From Oliverpabstia sp051879355 (lineage in GTDB: Bacteria; Bacillota; Clostridia; Lachnospirales; Lachnospiraceae): DNA of 64,000 nt. A program made the translations under genes and the position numbers. The stretch's first letter is position 1; every line of letters starts with the position of its first letter. The notes under the pieces are model-generated. The model saw only the letters and a list, made by a program, of their open reading frames with translations. It made no database searches and was not told where the DNA came from. The stretch covers positions 4,893-68,892 of the forward strand of contig JBJELU010000017.1 of NCBI GenBank assembly GCA_051879355.1, written 5' to 3'. Of this stretch, positions 7,931 to 16,010 are shown piece by piece.

Positions 7931-9218
7931 TTTTCTTCTCCTTATCTTCATATACAATCATTCCGCCGCAGATTGTCCATTTTACTTTACCTTTTACATT
8001 TCTTCCATGAAATGGGCTGTTCTTTCCCTTAGATACAAAAGTATTCACATCAATGGTATATGCTTCTTCCGGGTCAATAACCACCACATCCGCATCTTTT
8101 CCCGGACAAAGAGAACCTTTATTCTCCAGATGAAGGATTTCTGCCGGGTTATAACTCATCTTTTCTGCCATCTGCATGGGAGTCAGAATACCGGTATCCA
8201 CCAGTTCTGTGATGGTCAGCGGCACGCTGGTCTCCAGTCCCACGATACCGAACGGTGCCTTTTGCATGGTCGCACTCTTTTCTTCTGCACTGTGCGGGGC
8301 ATGGTCGGTACTGATCACATCAAAAATATCGTCTTTCAATCCCTGCCGAAGAGCTTCCAGATCCTTTCTTGTACGCAGCGGTGGATTCATCTTATAATTG
8401 GTATCTCCTTCTACCATATCATCTGAAGTGAGCGTAAAGTGGTGAGGGCATACTTCACCCGTCACCGGAAGTCCCTGTTCTTTTGCCTGACGAAGCATCT
8501 CCACACTGTCAGCCGTTGAACAGTGGCAGAGATGAAGGTGACACCCTGTCTCTTTGGAAAGAAGAATATCTCTCGCCACAATGCAGTCTTCCACCGCATT
8601 CGTAATTCCCGGAAGCCCGAACTTTCTGGAATTCTCATCCTCATTCATACAGCCTCCGTGTACCAGATTGATATCTTCACAGTGAGCCAGCACCGGAATA
8701 TTCAATTTCTCTGCTCTGATCATAGCTTCTTTATAAAGCTGTGCATTCATCACAGATTTGCCGTCCTCACTCAGAGCCGGGATACCGGCTTTTACCATTC
8801 CTTCAATATCGGAAAGTTCTTCACCTTTCATCCCTTTCGTGATTGCACCAACCTGCAGTACATTCACCTTCGCACACTCTCTGGCTTTATTATATACATA
8901 AGCCACACGGCTGGGGTCGTCCATCACCGGCTTTGTATTCGGCATGGCTACCACCGTGGTAACTCCTCCTCTGGCAGCGGCCATGGCCCCTGTCATGATA
9001 TCTTCTTTATGAGTGAGCCCCGGGTCGCGAAGATGTACATGCAGATCAATCAGTCCGGGCATTACATAACAGCCTTTCGCATCAATTTCATAATCAGCAG
9101 AGGAATCAATCTTTTCTTCCACAGAGGCTATCTTATCGTTTTCAATTAATAAATCAGCTGCCTGATCCAGTTTACTGTCCGGATCAATGATTCGTCCATT
9201 CTTAATCAGAATTTTCAT
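7923..9218 (-). CDS. pyrC: Dihydroorotase (type I)
   Basis: A 431-aa amidohydrolase that cyclises carbamoyl-aspartate. Metal-binding motifs are DLHVHLRDPG near residue 59, a histidine in HCEDIN, another in LCHCST, and D in STDHAPHS near 305. It is the first gene of the pyrC-F-K-D operon. No PyrR attenuator or long leader is seen: only ~60 bp separate a TATTAT box (9273-9278, minus strand) from the start. Confidence 0.95.
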   Translation of the reverse strand: MKILIKNGRIIDPDSKLDQAADLLIENDKIASVEEKIDSSADYEIDAKGCYVMPGLIDLHVHLRDPGLTHKEDIMTGAMAAARGGVTTVVAMPNTKPVMDDPSRVAYVYNKARECAKVNVLQVGAITKGMKGEELSDIEGMVKAGIPALSEDGKSVMNAQLYKEAMIRAEKLNIPVLAHCEDINLVHGGCMNEDENSRKFGLPGITNAVEDCIVARDILLSKETGCHLHLCHCSTADSVEMLRQAKEQGLPVTGEVCPHHFTLTSDDMVEGDTNYKMNPPLRTRKDLEALRQGLKDDIFDVISTDHAPHSAEEKSATMQKAPFGIVGLETSVPLTITELVDTGILTPMQMAEKMSYNPAEILHLENKGSLCPGKDADVVVIDPEEAYTIDVNTFVSKGKNSPFHGRNVKGKVKWTICGGMIVYEDKEKKND

Positions 9219-9314
9219 AATCAGGTCCTTTCCTGAAACCTTTCAAAAAAGTTTCACATTTCTTCTTATACTATAATACACGATATTTGTGTTAAAATAA
9301 AGCCCTTTTTATAC

Positions 9315-9343
9315 TTGACTTTTCCAGATTTTTTCTCTATAAT
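9315..9343 (+). promoter_or_regulatory. Sigma-A promoter of the cold-shock gene
   Basis: TTGACT at 9315-9320, a 17-bp spacer, and TATAAT at 9338-9343. It predicts a ~165-nt 5' leader before the csp start at 9513. Confidence 0.85.
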
Positions 9344-9381
9344 GAGGGGTGTAGAAGAGGAATCAGATATTTAATATTACC

Positions 9382-9445
9382 CATCGGGATTAGGTTTTAT
9401 TTTTCGGTCATATTATCTATTTTACCTAATCCGGATGCTTTTTTT
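9382..9445 (+). promoter_or_regulatory. Terminator-like hairpin in the csp leader (candidate attenuator)
   Basis: Arms 9382-9395 and 9424-9437 pair in 13 of 14 positions around a 28-nt AT-rich loop and are followed by seven T residues (9439-9445). It lies between the promoter and the csp ribosome site, so most transcripts should stop unless the hairpin is opened, for example by temperature, by Csp protein or by translation. Confidence 0.65.
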
Positions 9446-9512
9446 ATTTTAAACTCTTTCTTCTGCCTACTACTATTCTATTTTCTATTATTCTATTTAT
9501 GGAGGTAACATC

Positions 9513-9713
9513 ATGAACAAAGGAACTGTAAAATGGTTCAACGCCGAAAAGGGATACGGTTTCATCACAGGGGAAGACGGAGCAGATGTATTCGTACATT
9601 TCTCTGCTATTCAGGGGGAAGGATTTAAATCTCTGGATGAAGGTCAGGCCGTTACTTATGACTTAACAGAAGGTGCTCGTGGAATGCAGGCAGCCAACGT
9701 TGTTAAATTATAA
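9513..9713 (+). CDS. Cold-shock protein (CspA family)
   Basis: A 66-aa single-stranded nucleic-acid-binding OB-fold protein. RNP-1 is KGYGFI near residue 14 and RNP-2 is VFVHF near 27. Full family length, with GGAGG seven bases before the ATG. It is monocistronic, with its own promoter, leader hairpin and strong terminator. It acts as an RNA chaperone; whether it is cold-induced is inferred from the leader only. Confidence 0.95.
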   Translation: MNKGTVKWFNAEKGYGFITGEDGADVFVHFSAIQGEGFKSLDEGQAVTYDLTEGARGMQAANVVKL

Positions 9714-9742
9714 TATTAAATCATTCTTATCAGCGTAATCAA

Positions 9743-9772
9743 CACCCCGGGGGAATTCCCGGGGTGCTTTTT
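9743..9772 (+). terminator. Rho-independent terminator of csp
   Basis: CACCCCGGG at 9743-9751 pairs with 9758-9766 and is followed by CTTTTTA. It is an unambiguous terminator for the plus strand. Confidence 0.9.
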
Positions 9773-9833
9773 ATATAATAGGAAAGTTCGCCGTACAGGA
9801 TTCTTTTGTGTTATTAGAAACTTCCCCAGCGCA

Positions 9834-10043
9834 TTTAGTTTCGTTTGGAACTGAGCAGGAAACTTCCTATCATTTTTTCAGAAGCATTGGGGAAAGCGAG
9901 TCCGAAAATATGCACTTAGCAAGACTTTGGCGCGAAGGCTCTCCTGAGCGTCAATTTAGTCGCGCTTAGTGCAGAGTTGAGGAGGAGCGGCCTGCTTCCG
10001 AAAAAATGATAGGAAGTTTCCGTCCCTTTCCAAAGAAACTAAA
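9834..10043. repeat. ~210-bp long-inverted structured repeat, copy 1
   Basis: The outer ~60-bp arms (starting 9834 and ending 10043) are imperfect inverted repeats, including matching AGGAAACTTCCTATC and GATAGGAAGTTTCC blocks. The centre has a hairpin at 9927-9954 with a CTCT loop. A second full copy lies at 21889-22101 and a half copy at 29416-29444. It sits immediately after the stop of the DUF4317 gene and overlaps that stop codon by a few bases. No coding capacity is seen. Confidence 0.8.
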
Positions 10044-11298
10044 AATTATACCTCTCATTATTCACCAGTATCTGTTCTTCCTCTTCTACCGGAATCACCA
10101 GACATTTTTTTCCATCTATCATCTGTACAGAAATCTGTTCTTTTATCTCTTCGCCTACTTTCAATACGATTTCTCCATTTTCTGCAGGTATCTCTTCCAT
10201 CGCCTTCTGTGAACGGCTTTCTTCCAGCTGTTCTTTCAGATTTTTTACCTGCGTCACCAGTTCCAGCCTGTCTTTTCTTCTGGCATTGGCTTCCACCAGT
10301 TTTGCATCTACCAGATTACCCGCTTCCGGCAAATCATCACCAAAAGTTTCTTCATAGTTTTTTTCTATCGCTGCCGTCTGATCTTCCGTAAGTCCGCTCT
10401 CCATCAATACCTCAGACACTTCTCTGGTCGTCAATATCAGCGGCGGCGTATCTACTGCATTCTCCTCATCAGCCGTGCGGTCCATGTACTGGCAGACACG
10501 GTCATTCAGATTATCCTGGATATCCATATACAGTATTTCACTCTTATTATCTCCGTCTCCAATCACATCTTTGACAATATTTTCAAATGTAATCTTTTTC
10601 TCCGCCATAGTAAGACGCACACCACAGCCAAGTCCACCTTCCATCAGTTCGGCATGTGGTTTCTTCACATCACGGGTATAGAACATCAGTGAATGAATAT
10701 CTGTGCTTCTCTCAGTAAATGCCGGGAATACAAACCCGGTGTCCGGCATACCTACCACCCAGTCACGGATTCTGGAGCGAATACAATTCTCATCTTCCCG
10801 GTATCCCAGTGCCGGTTTCGTAAGAGTTACCGGACAGATGGCACAGAGCAGATATTCATAAACCTCCTCCGATTCATCCAGATCCAGATTATCTTTGGTC
10901 TTTTTCATCACATCATAGACATCATGAAAAATCAGAATCAGATAATTCCCTGCATACGCATAATTTTCGATAATCATGTCATAAAATGCATCCAGCAATT
11001 CATCATTCTTCAGCTTACTTTCCCGAAGTCCCATCAAAAACTGCTGCTTACCTCCCGGCTTTTCTTCCTCAAGAGGAAATTCCAGATTCAGAATGTTATT
11101 CCCAACCGTTCCGGAAAACACCTTCTTGGCAATATCAAGATACTTGAAGAAATCTTCCTCCTCCAGATTCAGAAATGTTTCGGCTATATGAATCACCTTA
11201 TTGCGCTCACCGTCCACATAACAGCCACACATCCTTGTGAATGTACAGCCGTGCTTGGTAAAACGGCGTTTCAGTTCGTGGATATCTTTTTTATTCAT
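10039..11298 (-). CDS. DUF4317 domain-containing protein
   Basis: A 419-aa cytosolic protein of a family common in Lachnospiraceae with no known function (starts MNKKDIHELKRRFTKHGC). No membrane segment, signal or nucleotide motif is seen. The C-terminal third has a Lys/Glu-rich helical stretch near residues 340-375. GGAGG precedes the ATG by six bases. It is probably a single-gene unit; its 3' end runs into structured repeat copy 1. Confidence 0.8.
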   Translation of the reverse strand: MNKKDIHELKRRFTKHGCTFTRMCGCYVDGERNKVIHIAETFLNLEEEDFFKYLDIAKKVFSGTVGNNILNLEFPLEEEKPGGKQQFLMGLRESKLKNDELLDAFYDMIIENYAYAGNYLILIFHDVYDVMKKTKDNLDLDESEEVYEYLLCAICPVTLTKPALGYREDENCIRSRIRDWVVGMPDTGFVFPAFTERSTDIHSLMFYTRDVKKPHAELMEGGLGCGVRLTMAEKKITFENIVKDVIGDGDNKSEILYMDIQDNLNDRVCQYMDRTADEENAVDTPPLILTTREVSEVLMESGLTEDQTAAIEKNYEETFGDDLPEAGNLVDAKLVEANARRKDRLELVTQVKNLKEQLEESRSQKAMEEIPAENGEIVLKVGEEIKEQISVQMIDGKKCLVIPVEEEEQILVNNERYNF

Positions 11299-11325
11299 AT
11301 GTAAAACCTCCGTAATTCTTTTTGT

Positions 11326-11352
11326 AATTTCTTTGGAAAGGTACGGAAACTA
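11326..11352 (+). repeat. Possible fragment of the structured repeat's outer arm
   Basis: TTTCTTTGGAAAGGTACGG matches the outer arm of copy 1 read in reverse complement with one change. It lies just upstream of the DUF4317 gene. It is short, so chance similarity is not excluded. Confidence 0.35.
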
Positions 11353-11372
11353 TAAAAGTATATGTTTGGATG

Positions 11373-11409
11373 AAAAAAAACGGATTGATTCCCGAGGATT
11401 CAATCCGTT
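11373..11409 (-). terminator. Terminator after rpmF
   Basis: Arms 11379-11388 and 11400-11409 are perfect complements; the minus-strand U-tract comes from the A-run at 11373-11380. Confidence 0.85.
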
Positions 11410-11425
11410 TCAACATTTGACTTTA

Positions 11426-11608
11426 TTATGCTTCCTGAGAAATGATTTCTCTCTTATTGTAGGAACCACAAGCTTTGCATACTCTGTGAGGCATCATTAA
11501 AGCACCACATTTGCTGCATTTTACCAGATTCGGAGCGCTCATTTTCCAGTTTGCTCTTCTCTTATCTCTTCTGGCTTTAGAAGTTTTATTCTTTGGACAG
11601 ATGGACAT
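11426..11608 (-). CDS. rpmF: 50S ribosomal protein L32
   Basis: A 60-aa zinc-type L32: CSKCGAL and CKACGSY supply the CxxC pairs, and the N-terminus MSICPKNKTSKARRDKRRA is typical. The ribosome site AAGGAGG is embedded in the last codons of yceD and the gap is three bases. yceD-rpmF is a widely conserved pair. Confidence 0.96.
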   Translation of the reverse strand: MSICPKNKTSKARRDKRRANWKMSAPNLVKCSKCGALMMPHRVCKACGSYNKREIISQEA

Positions 11609-11611
11609 TGA

Positions 11612-12139
11612 TTACACCTCCTTAAAATTCTTAAATATATCAGTGATAACAGCCATTCTGGGATCCAAATCTGCCGTATCGCAATCACAGGATCCCTGAT
11701 TCAGATTTGCTCCACAACGGCTACAGATTCCTTTACAGTTCTCTTTGCAGAGAACTCGCATTGGCCAACGGATAAGGATTTCATTATGCAGCAGTTTTTC
11801 TGTATCCAGTTGCTTATCCTGAATATAACTGCTCTCATCCAGTGATTCAATCCGCTCCTGATCGGTCAGCTTCATATCAATCTCTTCACTGATTTCTATT
11901 GAAATCGGAACTTCCACATTCTCCAGACATCTGGAACATGGAATAAGTACTGTAATCGTACCCTTACCTTCCAGACGAATCACCTGATTCTCAGTATGCA
12001 TTATCGTAAGAGATACAGAACTCTTTCCTACATACGGAAATGAACCCATCTCACATACATAACAGTCGCCTGATGGCTCGATTGTCATATTCAGCTTTTT
12101 ACCTTCATGGGTCAATACCCTGGATAAATCAATCAACAT
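11612..12139 (-). CDS. yceD: YceD/DUF177 family rRNA-accumulation protein
   Basis: A 175-aa protein with the family's beta-rich N-terminus and a C-terminal zinc-like motif (CKENCKGICSRCGANLN, then CDC). In other bacteria YceD supports 23S rRNA accumulation. It is directly upstream of rpmF and shares the promoter at 12166-12194. AGGAG precedes the start at 12139. Confidence 0.88.
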   Translation of the reverse strand: MLIDLSRVLTHEGKKLNMTIEPSGDCYVCEMGSFPYVGKSSVSLTIMHTENQVIRLEGKGTITVLIPCSRCLENVEVPISIEISEEIDMKLTDQERIESLDESSYIQDKQLDTEKLLHNEILIRWPMRVLCKENCKGICSRCGANLNQGSCDCDTADLDPRMAVITDIFKNFKEV

Positions 12140-12165
12140 AATTTTCTCCTAACCACACTTTAATT

Positions 12166-12194
12166 ATTATACAGAGGTGTGTTTGATTTGTCAA
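12166..12194 (-). promoter_or_regulatory. Consensus sigma-A promoter of yceD-rpmF
   Basis: On the minus strand, TTGACA (12194-12189), a 17-bp spacer and TATAAT (12171-12166) form a perfect consensus, as expected for a highly expressed ribosomal unit. Confidence 0.9.
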
Positions 12195-12260
12195 CTGTTT
12201 TTTCGTAATCTCGGTCATTTCGTGGTACAGCTTATTTCTATGAAATCTGTAAGACTGAAT

Positions 12261-12320
12261 AGTGACAAATAGACGGGTACACAGACACCCCGGTGTCCAT
12301 GTACCCGTCCCATAGTCACT
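12261..12320. repeat. Palindromic element / terminator after ackA
   Basis: Nested arms: AGTGAC/GTCACT outside, GACGGGTACA/TGTACCCGTC inside. It shares the GTGAC...GACGGGT...ACCCGTC...GTCAC layout with the larger palindrome at 33769-33835, suggesting one REP-like family. It also separates ackA from the divergent yceD promoter. Confidence 0.65.
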
Positions 12321-12331
12321 TCTAGTTACTT

Positions 12332-13522
12332 TTATACCAGAGCTACGGTCTCACGGCAGATTGCCAGTTCTTCGTTGGTAGGAATAACTGCAACTTTTAC
12401 TTTGGAATCAGGAGTGGAGATTACAATTTCTTCTCCTCTCTTACCATTTGCTTCTTTATCCAGTTCGATACCAAGGTATCCCAGATAGCTTACTACTTTT
12501 TCACGAACCAGTGCAGCATTCTCGCCGATACCTGCGGTAAATACAACTGCGTCTACACCATTCATGGCTGCTACATATCCGCCTACGAATTTTGCAATTC
12601 CGTAGCAGAGTACTTCGATGGCATTAGCAGCGTCCGCATTTCCGGCTTCTGCAGCTTCACTCAGATCACGGAAGTCGCTGGAAAGTCCGCCTGACAGACC
12701 CAGAAGACCGGATTTTTTATTCAGTACATTCATGATACCTGTGATATCCAGATCTTCTTTCTTTGCAATGTACTCCATGATAGCCGGGTCAATATTACCG
12801 GAACGTGTACCCATAACTACACCTTCGAGAGGAGTCAGACCCATAGTGGTATCTACACATTTGCCATTTACTACGGCACTGATGGAAGAACCGTTGCCCA
12901 GATGGCATACAATTACTTTAGAGTTTTCCGGATCAAGTCCCAGGAATTCTACAGCACGTTTGGAAACGAAGCTGTGGCTTGTTCCATGGAAGCCGTATCT
13001 TCTTACTTTATATTTCTGATAGTATTCCAGAGGCAGACCATAGAGGTATGCTTTTGCAGGCATTGTCTGATGGAAAGCTGTATCAAATACGCCCACCTGC
13101 GGTACGCCCGGCATCAGTTCTGCACAAACACGGATACCGATCAGGTTAGCCGGGTTGTGAAGAGGTGCCAGATCATTACACTCTTCTACAGCAGCGATCA
13201 TCTCATCAGTGATGACTGCGGATGATGCAAATTTTTCTCCGCCATGTACAACACGATGTCCGATGGCATTTACTTCTTTCAGGCTGCTGATTGCACCTGT
13301 TTTTTCATTGGTCAGTGCATCCAGAACCATCTGAATAGCTTCTTTATGTGTCGGCATGGAAGCTTCTGTCACTTCTTTGTCACAGCCGGCTTTCTGATAT
13401 ACCAGTCTTCCGTCGATACCAATTCTTTCGCAAAGACCTTTTGCCAGAACAGCTTCTGTGTCAGAGTTGATAAGCTGGTATTTCAAAGATGAACTACCAC
13501 AGTTGATAACTAATACGTTCAT
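12332..13522 (-). CDS. ackA: Acetate kinase
   Basis: A 396-aa enzyme making ATP and acetate from acetyl phosphate. The N-terminal phosphate motif NCGSSSLKYQL, HRVVHGG, FDTAFHQTMP and GTRSGNIDP are all present. The ATG at 13522 follows GTGGAGG; an in-frame extension upstream lacks a site. It follows pta with 113 bp of palindromic spacer, forming the substrate-level phosphorylation pair of a fermenter. Confidence 0.97.
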   Translation of the reverse strand: MNVLVINCGSSSLKYQLINSDTEAVLAKGLCERIGIDGRLVYQKAGCDKEVTEASMPTHKEAIQMVLDALTNEKTGAISSLKEVNAIGHRVVHGGEKFASSAVITDEMIAAVEECNDLAPLHNPANLIGIRVCAELMPGVPQVGVFDTAFHQTMPAKAYLYGLPLEYYQKYKVRRYGFHGTSHSFVSKRAVEFLGLDPENSKVIVCHLGNGSSISAVVNGKCVDTTMGLTPLEGVVMGTRSGNIDPAIMEYIAKKEDLDITGIMNVLNKKSGLLGLSGGLSSDFRDLSEAAEAGNADAANAIEVLCYGIAKFVGGYVAAMNGVDAVVFTAGIGENAALVREKVVSYLGYLGIELDKEANGKRGEEIVISTPDSKVKVAVIPTNEELAICRETVALV

Positions 13523-13549
13523 GATGATATCCTCCACTTTATATATGCT

Positions 13550-13626
13550 CAAGTACGCCTCGGCGTACTTGCTGCGAGGTGCGCGTCATACTTTGCATGA
13601 CATCATACATCTGCGCACCTCTGCAG
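13550..13626. repeat. Two adjacent hairpins between pta and ackA
   Basis: The first is a perfect 10-bp stem with a 2-nt loop (13550-13559/13562-13571). The second pairs 13572-13584 with 13613-13626 (one bulge) around an inner GTCAT/ATGAC stem. There is no clear U-tract, so they probably tune readthrough or RNA stability between pta and ackA rather than terminate. Confidence 0.7.
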
Positions 13627-13635
13627 CAATAATTA

Positions 13636-14631
13636 TTATTCAGCCTGGCACTGTACTGCTGTAATAGCTACAACACCAACGATATCCTCTGCGGAGCATC
13701 CGCGGGAAAGGTCATTAACCGGTTTTGCGATACCCTGTGTCACAGGACCGTAAGCTTCTGCTTTTGCAAGTCTCTGTACCAGTTTGTATCCGATATTTCC
13801 GGCATCCAGATCCGGGAAGATCAGGGTGTTGGCTTTTCCTGCAACTTCGCTGCCAGGAGCTTTGGAAGCACCTACGCTCGGAACGATTGCAGCATCCAGC
13901 TGGAATTCTCCGTCCAGTTTCAGATCCGGATTCTGTTCTTTTGCAATTCTGGTAGCTTCTACAACTTTGTCAACATCTGCATGTTTTGCACTTCCCTTGG
14001 TGGAATGAGACAGCATAGCAACAACCGGCTCTTCCTCAACCAGCAGACGGAAGGATTCTGCTGAGGATGCAGCGATTGCTGCCAGTTCTTCCGGATTCGG
14101 ATTCTGATTCAGTCCGGAATCAGCAAAAACGAATGTACCATTAGCACCATATTCACAATCCGGAACTACCATCAGGAAGAATGCGGATACCAGTTTTGTT
14201 CCCGGTTTTGTTTTCAGAATCTGCAGACATGGTCTCAGTGTATCAGCGGTAGAGTGGCAGGCACCGGATACCATACCGTCAGCATCACCCATCTTAACCA
14301 TCATAACACCATAGTACAGATACTGGTTCAGAAGAATGTCTTTTGCCTGCTCTGGTGTCATACCTTTTTTGCTTCTCAGTTCAACCAGTTTGTCAATATA
14401 TCCCTGAGTTTTGTCGGAAGTAGCCGGATCAACGATAGTAGCACCGGAAATATCCAGACCTTCGCTTCCTTTTTTGATTGCTTCTTCACTACCTACCAGA
14501 ACGATATCAGCAATGCCTTCTTTCAGAATCTGTGCTGTTGCTTCATAAGTTCTTCTGTCTTCTGTCTCCGGAAGTACGATAACTTTCTTGTTTGCTTTTG
14601 CTCTTGCTTTGATTACGTCAATAAATCCCAT
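13636..14631 (-). CDS. pta: Phosphate acetyltransferase
   Basis: A 331-aa short-type Pta (single catalytic domain, no N-terminal DRTGG regulatory part) converting acetyl-CoA to acetyl phosphate. Motifs: LPETEDRRT near the N-terminus, SGACHSTADTLRPCLQ, FADSGLNQNP, SHSTKGSAKH and FPDLDAGNIGYK. GAAAGGAG precedes the ATG at 14631. It is the first gene of pta-ackA, driven by the promoter at 14709-14737. Confidence 0.97.
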   Translation of the reverse strand: MGFIDVIKARAKANKKVIVLPETEDRRTYEATAQILKEGIADIVLVGSEEAIKKGSEGLDISGATIVDPATSDKTQGYIDKLVELRSKKGMTPEQAKDILLNQYLYYGVMMVKMGDADGMVSGACHSTADTLRPCLQILKTKPGTKLVSAFFLMVVPDCEYGANGTFVFADSGLNQNPNPEELAAIAASSAESFRLLVEEEPVVAMLSHSTKGSAKHADVDKVVEATRIAKEQNPDLKLDGEFQLDAAIVPSVGASKAPGSEVAGKANTLIFPDLDAGNIGYKLVQRLAKAEAYGPVTQGIAKPVNDLSRGCSAEDIVGVVAITAVQCQAE

Positions 14632-14708
14632 GATTCTATGACTCCTTTCGTAGTTTTCTCTAAAACAGCGGATCTTATACGGGTTGCCCCCTATACTCAC
14701 TTATAAAA

Positions 14709-14737
14709 ATTATACCTCTTTTGCCAGTAAGTGACAA
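14709..14737 (-). promoter_or_regulatory. Sigma-A promoter of pta-ackA
   Basis: On the minus strand, TTGTCA (14737-14732), a 17-bp spacer and TATAAT (14714-14709); ~80 nt leader to pta. Confidence 0.85.
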
Positions 14738-14782
14738 GTTTAGTTAATTTTTTAACAAGTTATGAAAAAGTCCCCAAACCCC

Positions 14783-14811
14783 TTGTTTTCAGGCAATTTT
14801 CCTGCTAGAAT
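14783..14811 (+). promoter_or_regulatory. Promoter of tmcAL
   Basis: TTGTTT at 14783-14788, a 17-bp spacer, TAGAAT at 14806-14811, ~30 bp before the ribosome site. Confidence 0.7.
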
Positions 14812-14849
14812 AGGGAAAATATTGGATGTATTTTTTGAGGTGCAAAATC

Positions 14850-16010
14850 ATGAAGACAGCAGGTATCATAGCAGAGTATAATCCTTTCCATCAGGGCCAC
14901 GCCTATCACATTGAACAGACCCGACAAATGACAGGTGCTGATTATATCATTGTAGCTCTCAGCGGAGATTTTGTTCAGCGGGGAGCACCTGCTTTTCTCC
15001 CCAGACAGGAACGGGTGCGCATGGCACTGGAGGGCGGGGCTGATCTGGTCTTTGAACTTCCTTCCACTCATTCCTGCACCAGTGCAGAATTTTTCGCAGA
15101 AAGTGGAGTCCGCCTTCTGAACGGTCTTGGCTGTGTGGATTTTTTGTCTTTTGGCAGTGAGGCAGGAGAAATCAGCCAATTGTTTCAACTGGCTGATTTT
15201 CTTGTACAGGAACCGGAATCTTACCGCTGTGTTCTGCAGGCCGGGCTGAAATCCGGCCTTTCTTTCCCGGCAGCCCGACAGGCAGCTCTTCTTGAGTGTT
15301 TTCCCGATGCTCAAACGATTCTTGCAAGCCCCAACAACATTCTGGGAATTGAATACTGTAAAGCACTGATCCGTCTGCAAAGCCCCATCCGTCCCGTTAC
15401 TGTGACCCGCACCGGCGGCGGCTATCACGACACGGACTTTCATCAGGATTTCCCTTCTGCCACAGCAGTCCGCAGACATATCCTGCAGCAGCCCCGGGAA
15501 TCTCAGTGCAGTGACCAATACCATTTTCCCATGGAGGAAGAGGATTTTTCTCTTCTGTTACGCTATCTGCTGCTGACTACCGGAAAGGAACAACTTTGCT
15601 CGATTCAGGATATCAGCCGTGACCTTGCAAACCGTATTTATAACTGCAGGTACCGTTTTCAGAGTTACAATCAGTTTGTTTCCCTTTTGAAAACCCGGGA
15701 GCTGACCTACAGCCGCATCAGCAGAGCACTGTTTCATTTGTTAATGGATCTTCAGCAGATTCCAACCCTCTCCTATGCCCGCCTGTTGGGATTTCGGCGC
15801 TGTGCTGTCCCTGTCCTGGGAAAAATCAAGGAATCTTCTGCTCTGCCTGTTGTCACCAAAGTTTCCGCTGCGTCGCGCATTCTTTCCCCTGATGCGGCAG
15901 AACTTCTTGAACAAAATATACGAATCAGTGAAATTTACGAGGCTGTGCGCTGTGAAAAATACCACACGGAATTTATGCATGAGTATTCCCGTCAGCTGAT
16001 CATTCTGTGA
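14850..16010 (+). CDS. tmcAL: tRNA(Met) cytidine acetate ligase
   Basis: A 386-aa nucleotidyltransferase-fold enzyme (older names DUF795/YlbM) that activates acetate with ATP and acetylates C34 of elongator tRNA-Met. It has the N-terminal IIAEYNPFHQGH (HxGH-type) site, the SGDFVQRG segment, and SPNNILGIEYCKAL near 170. The start at 14850 follows GAGGTG. It sits divergently from pta-ackA, whose product acetate is its substrate. Its last 11 bases overlap the convergent adhesin gene. Confidence 0.92.
   Translation: MKTAGIIAEYNPFHQGHAYHIEQTRQMTGADYIIVALSGDFVQRGAPAFLPRQERVRMALEGGADLVFELPSTHSCTSAEFFAESGVRLLNGLGCVDFLSFGSEAGEISQLFQLADFLVQEPESYRCVLQAGLKSGLSFPAARQAALLECFPDAQTILASPNNILGIEYCKALIRLQSPIRPVTVTRTGGGYHDTDFHQDFPSATAVRRHILQQPRESQCSDQYHFPMEEEDFSLLLRYLLLTTGKEQLCSIQDISRDLANRIYNCRYRFQSYNQFVSLLKTRELTYSRISRALFHLLMDLQQIPTLSYARLLGFRRCAVPVLGKIKESSALPVVTKVSAASRILSPDAAELLEQNIRISEIYEAVRCEKYHTEFMHEYSRQLIIL

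Noticed and set aside
9219..9312. PyrR attenuator or UMP-sensing leader for the pyr operon
   Set aside because: The leader is only about 60 nt with no anti-terminator/terminator pair.
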